Positions 60,314 through 64,000 of a stretch of 64,000 nt of DNA are shown one piece after another. The notes under the pieces are model-generated. The model had not been told where the DNA came from. It ran no database searches and was given only the letters and a program-made list of their open reading frames with translations. This DNA is from Heliocybe sulcata. Taxonomy: Eukaryota > Basidiomycota > Agaricomycetes > Gloeophyllales > Gloeophyllaceae. Position 1 is the first letter of the stretch; every line of letters begins with the position of its first letter. The position numbers were made by a program, and so were the translations under genes. The stretch is taken from the NCBI GenBank assembly GCA_004369045.1, contig ML213503.1:2416924-2480923 (forward strand), read 5' to 3'.

Positions 60314-60321
60314 CTTTTATA
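60314..60321 (-). promoter_or_regulatory. TATA box of Con-6 copy B
   Basis: The minus strand reads GATATAAAAGCCC, 90 bp upstream of the start codon, nearly the same spacing as in copy A. Confidence 0.55.
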
Positions 60322-60966
60322 TCTTTTTGCTTGGATCGACAGATGACGGACGGCAGAGCTGCTTCGAGGCGCATATACGCAATGTACCCGGGGATCGTGA
60401 AGTGTCCTGTCTCATTTATCGAGCCTCCTGATCCATTTCGGGGAAGGGCATTACCCGATACGGAGCCTGTCTCCTGCGTATGGTTCTTCTGGACAGCGCG
60501 ACACGTCCACTCTGGTGGAAGCTCTGGCATGTGTTCATCCCCACAGCAAGAGGACAGCCGCTACAAGACTTAGGCCAAGTTCCGCGTCACAAGTAAGGCC
60601 AACGCTCGCATATACAGACTTCTCACCTTCTGTGGCAATTGTAGACTTGTTGCCAATGGATCAATGACATGGATCGACGTATGACGAACGTCGTCGATCA
60701 GTGACATGAATGACGCAACGCCCGATCACTTGCAATTAATGGCCCGTGTCGTCCAATCAATATTTAGTTAGGGAATGACATTTCCAGTACTTGTCTAAGG
60801 ATACTAAGACATGACAATAACATAGAGCGGAAGGTTCAGATTAAATACCGTATACTAGATGTACCACGACCGACTTGATATCCAGCATCAAGGGATGTTA
60901 TGCGCTCGAAACCGTAAAACGAATGGGAGAGAGAAACCACGATGAATGAGAGGAGGCCACGGAGGG

Positions 60967-61041
60967 AGAGGAGATCATGAAGGAGAGAGGGAGAGGAGGT
61001 CATGAAGGAGAGAGGGAGAGGAGGGCATGAAGGAGAGAGGT
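60967..61041 (+). repeat. 25-bp tandem repeat, three copies
   Basis: The unit GGAGAGGAGRKCATGAAGGA plus GAGAG is repeated three times head to tail with one or two changes. It is purine-rich and lies just past the stop of the gene at 61058, probably in its 3' UTR. The rest of 60225-61057 shows no gene. Confidence 0.85.
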
Positions 61042-61057
61042 GGAGAAATCGGAATGG

Positions 61058-62959
61058 CTAATGAGCGACCCGCATTTGCCTTAGTTTCACCCTTACGTCG
61101 CGGGCGTCGACGTCGCGCTGGTTCGAACCCCAGTTGAACAACCCAGGCCGACTAACCACCTTGACGTCCACATCCATACCCGACTTGTACCCCTGCCCCT
61201 CTGCCACAGGGGCCTCTGCGTACTCGATCAACGCGCGAGGCTCGCTATCAAGTTTGGTAGACAGCGACGCCGAACGAGACAGTCCAGGGATCGGCAGCCT
61301 GCTCTTGGAGGACGACATCTCCGGCCCCAGCTGCTGAAGGTCTACGCCAAAGAAACGAGACAACTTCGCCGCGCGCAGGCGTCTCTGCCGGAAAGACGCC
61401 GGTGCGATGATATCAGACTCGGACGAACTTCGCGCGGTATGGCGCGAGTGTGACGAGGACGGTCGCGTGCTGGACGTGGATTCTGGGTGTGGAAATGTGG
61501 AAAACGGCGATGGCGACGGTAATGGGGTGTCGTATTGGTGAGGAAGAACGGATACTATTGATGAAGCAATCGAGTGCGGTCTGCGTCTCTCCCGTGGAGT
61601 GAGCAGCGGTGAGTTGCCGGCGCCGGCCCCTGCATCCGCTGCAGTGATGGAAAGGAGTGTGCTTGCGATGGAATCACGCTTGTTCTCGTCGATCGGGCTT
61701 AGTTGAGACAGCTCGTCGTCGGAGGGAGTGGGGATGTTGGTTATCTGGAACAACACTGGGGGAGGCTCGGACCCGAACATCTGGCCAAGAGAAACGGATC
61801 AGAAACGAAAGAGGAGGGGCGGACGCAGACTAACCTGGGCCATCTTCCGCGCCCGTCTGACGTTGATAGCTCTCTGCTTTTCAGTCAACAGAGATTCAGA
61901 CCTTGCCGACCGCAAGTCTTGGAATATCCGGTCGCGCTCCTCGGCTGCCTGAGCGGGATTCGGCCTCATGTCCTCCTCGGAGCCTTTGGTCTTCAACGTC
62001 TTCGTCGCCCACAACGAGCGGCTCCTCTTGATCACAGGACCAGAGATATCCCTCGGGACGTCCAGCGGACTCCTGGGGCGTTCCGGCATCGGAGGAGACA
62101 AGATGGATTGACCAGCGTTTACCAGCGACGACAGGTCGAGACTCAATCTCCTCTTGTTCTTACGCCGGGAAGTCGAAGACGTGTTGGATACATCTCGTTT
62201 ACCGGCAGGCGAGGAACATCTCAGGACAAGCTCCGTAGGCATGTTGTGTGCTCCCGAATGAACGCCAAAAGGCGGCGGCATCGGGTCGTGTGATAGTGAG
62301 GGACGGGAAGCGTATGAGGGAGAGGCCGGGGAACGGGACGGCGTATATGGCCGCGTAAATCCGTGACCAAAGGGTGTCTTGGACTCCTGCGTCCTGCTGC
62401 TAGTTCTGGAAATGGCATCCGCGAACGTCGGGCTGCGCGGGCTCTGCTGCGCATCTTGCAAAATGCTGAAGCCCTGCGCATCGCGATTCGGCGACGACGG
62501 GGCCGAGGGGATAGCGAGTTCGCCCAGCATTTTGCTCAGCTTCCTCGCCTTCTTCAGCAGCTTGATGTTCTCCTTCTGAGCCTGGTCCTTCGGCGCCGGA
62601 AGGGTCGGGATGGGTGGCATGTCCGTGGAGGAGAGGTCGAACTGGGAGGTGGAGCCGCCGAAATCCTTCACGGACGACGCAAAACGCGTCCGAGAGGCTG
62701 GGATGGACAACACAGACGTGCTGCCGGCAACGGAAGTGCCATGAGATGCGTAGTCTGCGGTTTGGTAGGGCCCCGAAGCCCCTTCATAGTCTGTATCAGG
62801 ATCCTGGACGGTCCCCACTGAACTGGTTGGATCCCTGCGCCTGCGGGACGTATTCCGCTTCTTCTTCAAGGTCGCCCCGCCGGGATTGCTCCCCGCAAGT
62901 TGCAAGATGAGCGAGAAACGGTTACGACTTGCATGCTTGGAGTGTGCGGGCGAGGCCAT
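61058..62959 (-). CDS. Conserved fungal disordered protein with RRARKMAQ motif
   Basis: The start MASPAHSKHASRNRFSLILQ is at 62959. A single intron (about 61781-61836) splits the conserved block AEERDRIFQDLRSARSESLL TEKQRAINVRRARKMAQ and MFGSEPPPVLFQI. The remainder is low-complexity Ser/Pro/Arg with basic patches (KKKRNTSRRRRD, RRKNKRRLSLDLSSLV), short helical KENIKLLKKARKLSKMLGEL, and a C-terminal RQRRLRAAKLSRFFGVDLQQ LG. Length is about 614 residues. I recognise the motif from other basidiomycete proteins of unknown function. No membrane segment or enzyme motif is seen. Confidence 0.75.
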
Positions 62960-63608
62960 ATTGTGCTTCTGTCAACAGCGGTCGGGAGCAGGAGACCAGG
63001 GCGTTGCAATCGCCAATATAAGGCGGTTCGTGGAAAGCGATATGAGAATTCTAATAGGCGAAGCTTTACCGTGAATCGCGTTCCTGCGTTCGACGATCGC
63101 GGTAAGCGAGAATGGGGATAAGCAAGCAGATATACACCCAATATACAGAGAGCAGAGAGGCCTCTACAGAGTGTTACAAACACACGCTGAATGGATATCT
63201 ATGGGGTCGTCTGGAGGCATTCCTGCCCAGTGCAAGGCTCGAGTGTTGCTATCCTGGCAACCAGACATTTCCTTTCAAGGCGCGCTAATGCTTCCGGATC
63301 AGTTTCAGAAGCTGGCGAAGCGCTGTCAGCATGTCACTTGTCACTTGTCACACCATCAGACCTGCCGTCGGGACCGGACGAAATGCCCCGCGTCTCAGAA
63401 ACGAAACCGAAATCGATTGCACAAGATTCAACCGTGTCTCTAACATACTCTCGTACACTATCCCCGAGCCGTAAAGCGTGCATTGTCGTGGCAAAAATAT
63501 GAAATAAGGAACGTACTATATTACCGAGTAAAGAATTGCACCAGATTGTCAGCATTGAGAGAAGGTCCGGATTGCGAGGGATATACTTCAGTCATGTACA
63601 TAGTTCTC
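62960..63608. other. Intergenic region
   Basis: This is promoter sequence of the gene at 62959 and the 3' side of the gene ending at 63609. No supported ORF. Confidence 0.5.
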
Positions 63609-63737
63609 TTAGTCCCGTCGAGGGCCACCCATCAGTAATGCCATCAAGTCGCTGGCCGCAGGCGACGCGTTCGGTCCGGGCATCCCTTGTTGTTGCAGGT
63701 GAGGGGGAAGCATATGCGATAACATTTGAGGAGGCAT

Positions 63738-63768
<31 letters not shown>

Positions 63769-64000
63769 CGCAAGGAAGCAAGCTGCTGAGCTTGCAGATG
63801 GGATGTCATGCTCTGCTGCGGAGCGGCGTTGGGAAAGCCAGGTCGGAGGCCCGACGGGTTTCCCAGCTGCGCTAGGTGCGACTGGTTGGATCCACCACGT
63901 AGTTCAAGATTGTTAGGATGGCCCAGTCCAGCTAGCACGCTTTGGGCTGCGAGATGATTCTGCAGTTGCGGCGGTCCCGACTGCTGCATTCCACGCATTT
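63609..64000 (-). CDS. C-terminal part of a Gln-rich protein (cut by window edge)
   Basis: The frame is open to the right edge and ends here with ASDLMALLMGGPRRD. Visible composition is Gln, Pro, Met and Leu-rich, with a run of ten Gln (about 63736-63765) inside LRQQQQQQQQQQMPP. No domain can be assigned from the tail. The true start lies beyond 64000. Confidence 0.6.

Overview
The window looks like nuclear DNA of a filamentous basidiomycete, probably an Agaricomycete. The order is not resolved, although the gene content would suit a wood-decay fungus. The evidence is dense gene packing, many introns of about 45-60 nt with GT-AG ends, many head-to-head gene pairs, and a typical fungal gene set: Rap1, ERMES Mmm1, Con-6, SWI/SNF Swi1, Itc1, and six-unit polyubiquitin. 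No bacterial, plasmid, CRISPR or viral module is visible.

The first 16 kb is a repeat-rich accessory region around two ordinary genes, MMM1 (3640-4864, minus) and a tubulin-tyrosine-ligase-like gene (5008-6606, plus). It holds four paralogues of a coiled-coil protein family I cannot name with certainty: 1157-2951 plus; 7700-8595 minus, broken; 10126-11788 minus; 14014-15721 minus. They are embedded in repeats carrying two kinds of tRNA-like, B-box-bearing modules. The segment 1-825 is a perfect inverted repeat of 8937-9761, and it flanks the MMM1/TTL pair. The gene at 10126-11788 lies between two oppositely oriented pairs of tRNA-like modules (9011-9528 and 12017-12496). This gene-plus-tRNA-like composite is the best candidate here for an undescribed genetic element.

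From 16 kb to 38.9 kb the layout is a regular series of housekeeping and secreted-enzyme genes: CDK11-type kinase, Rap1 telomere protein, D-2-hydroxyglutarate dehydrogenase, a WD40 protein, a secreted alginate-lyase-family polysaccharide lyase, Rab5, an alpha-arrestin with PPxY motifs, a DUF1764 protein with a GC-AG intron and a tiny last exon, the ARID protein Swi1, and a secreted FAD-linked oxidoreductase.

A stretch of about 1.8 kb without a recognisable gene follows (38852-40626). Then come a secreted CAP/PR-1 protein, a conserved basidiomycete hypothetical, EMC7, UTP23, polyubiquitin, WDR5, eIF3k, an AVT-type vacuolar amino acid transporter, Itc1/WAC-DDT chromatin remodelling subunit, RPB8, two tandem Con-6 genes, a large disordered conserved fungal protein, and the C-terminal end of a Gln-rich protein running off the right edge.

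Gene boundaries are my own reading of splice sites and protein family matches. No search was run. Family names are from recognition of motifs, and spans of multi-exon genes include introns.
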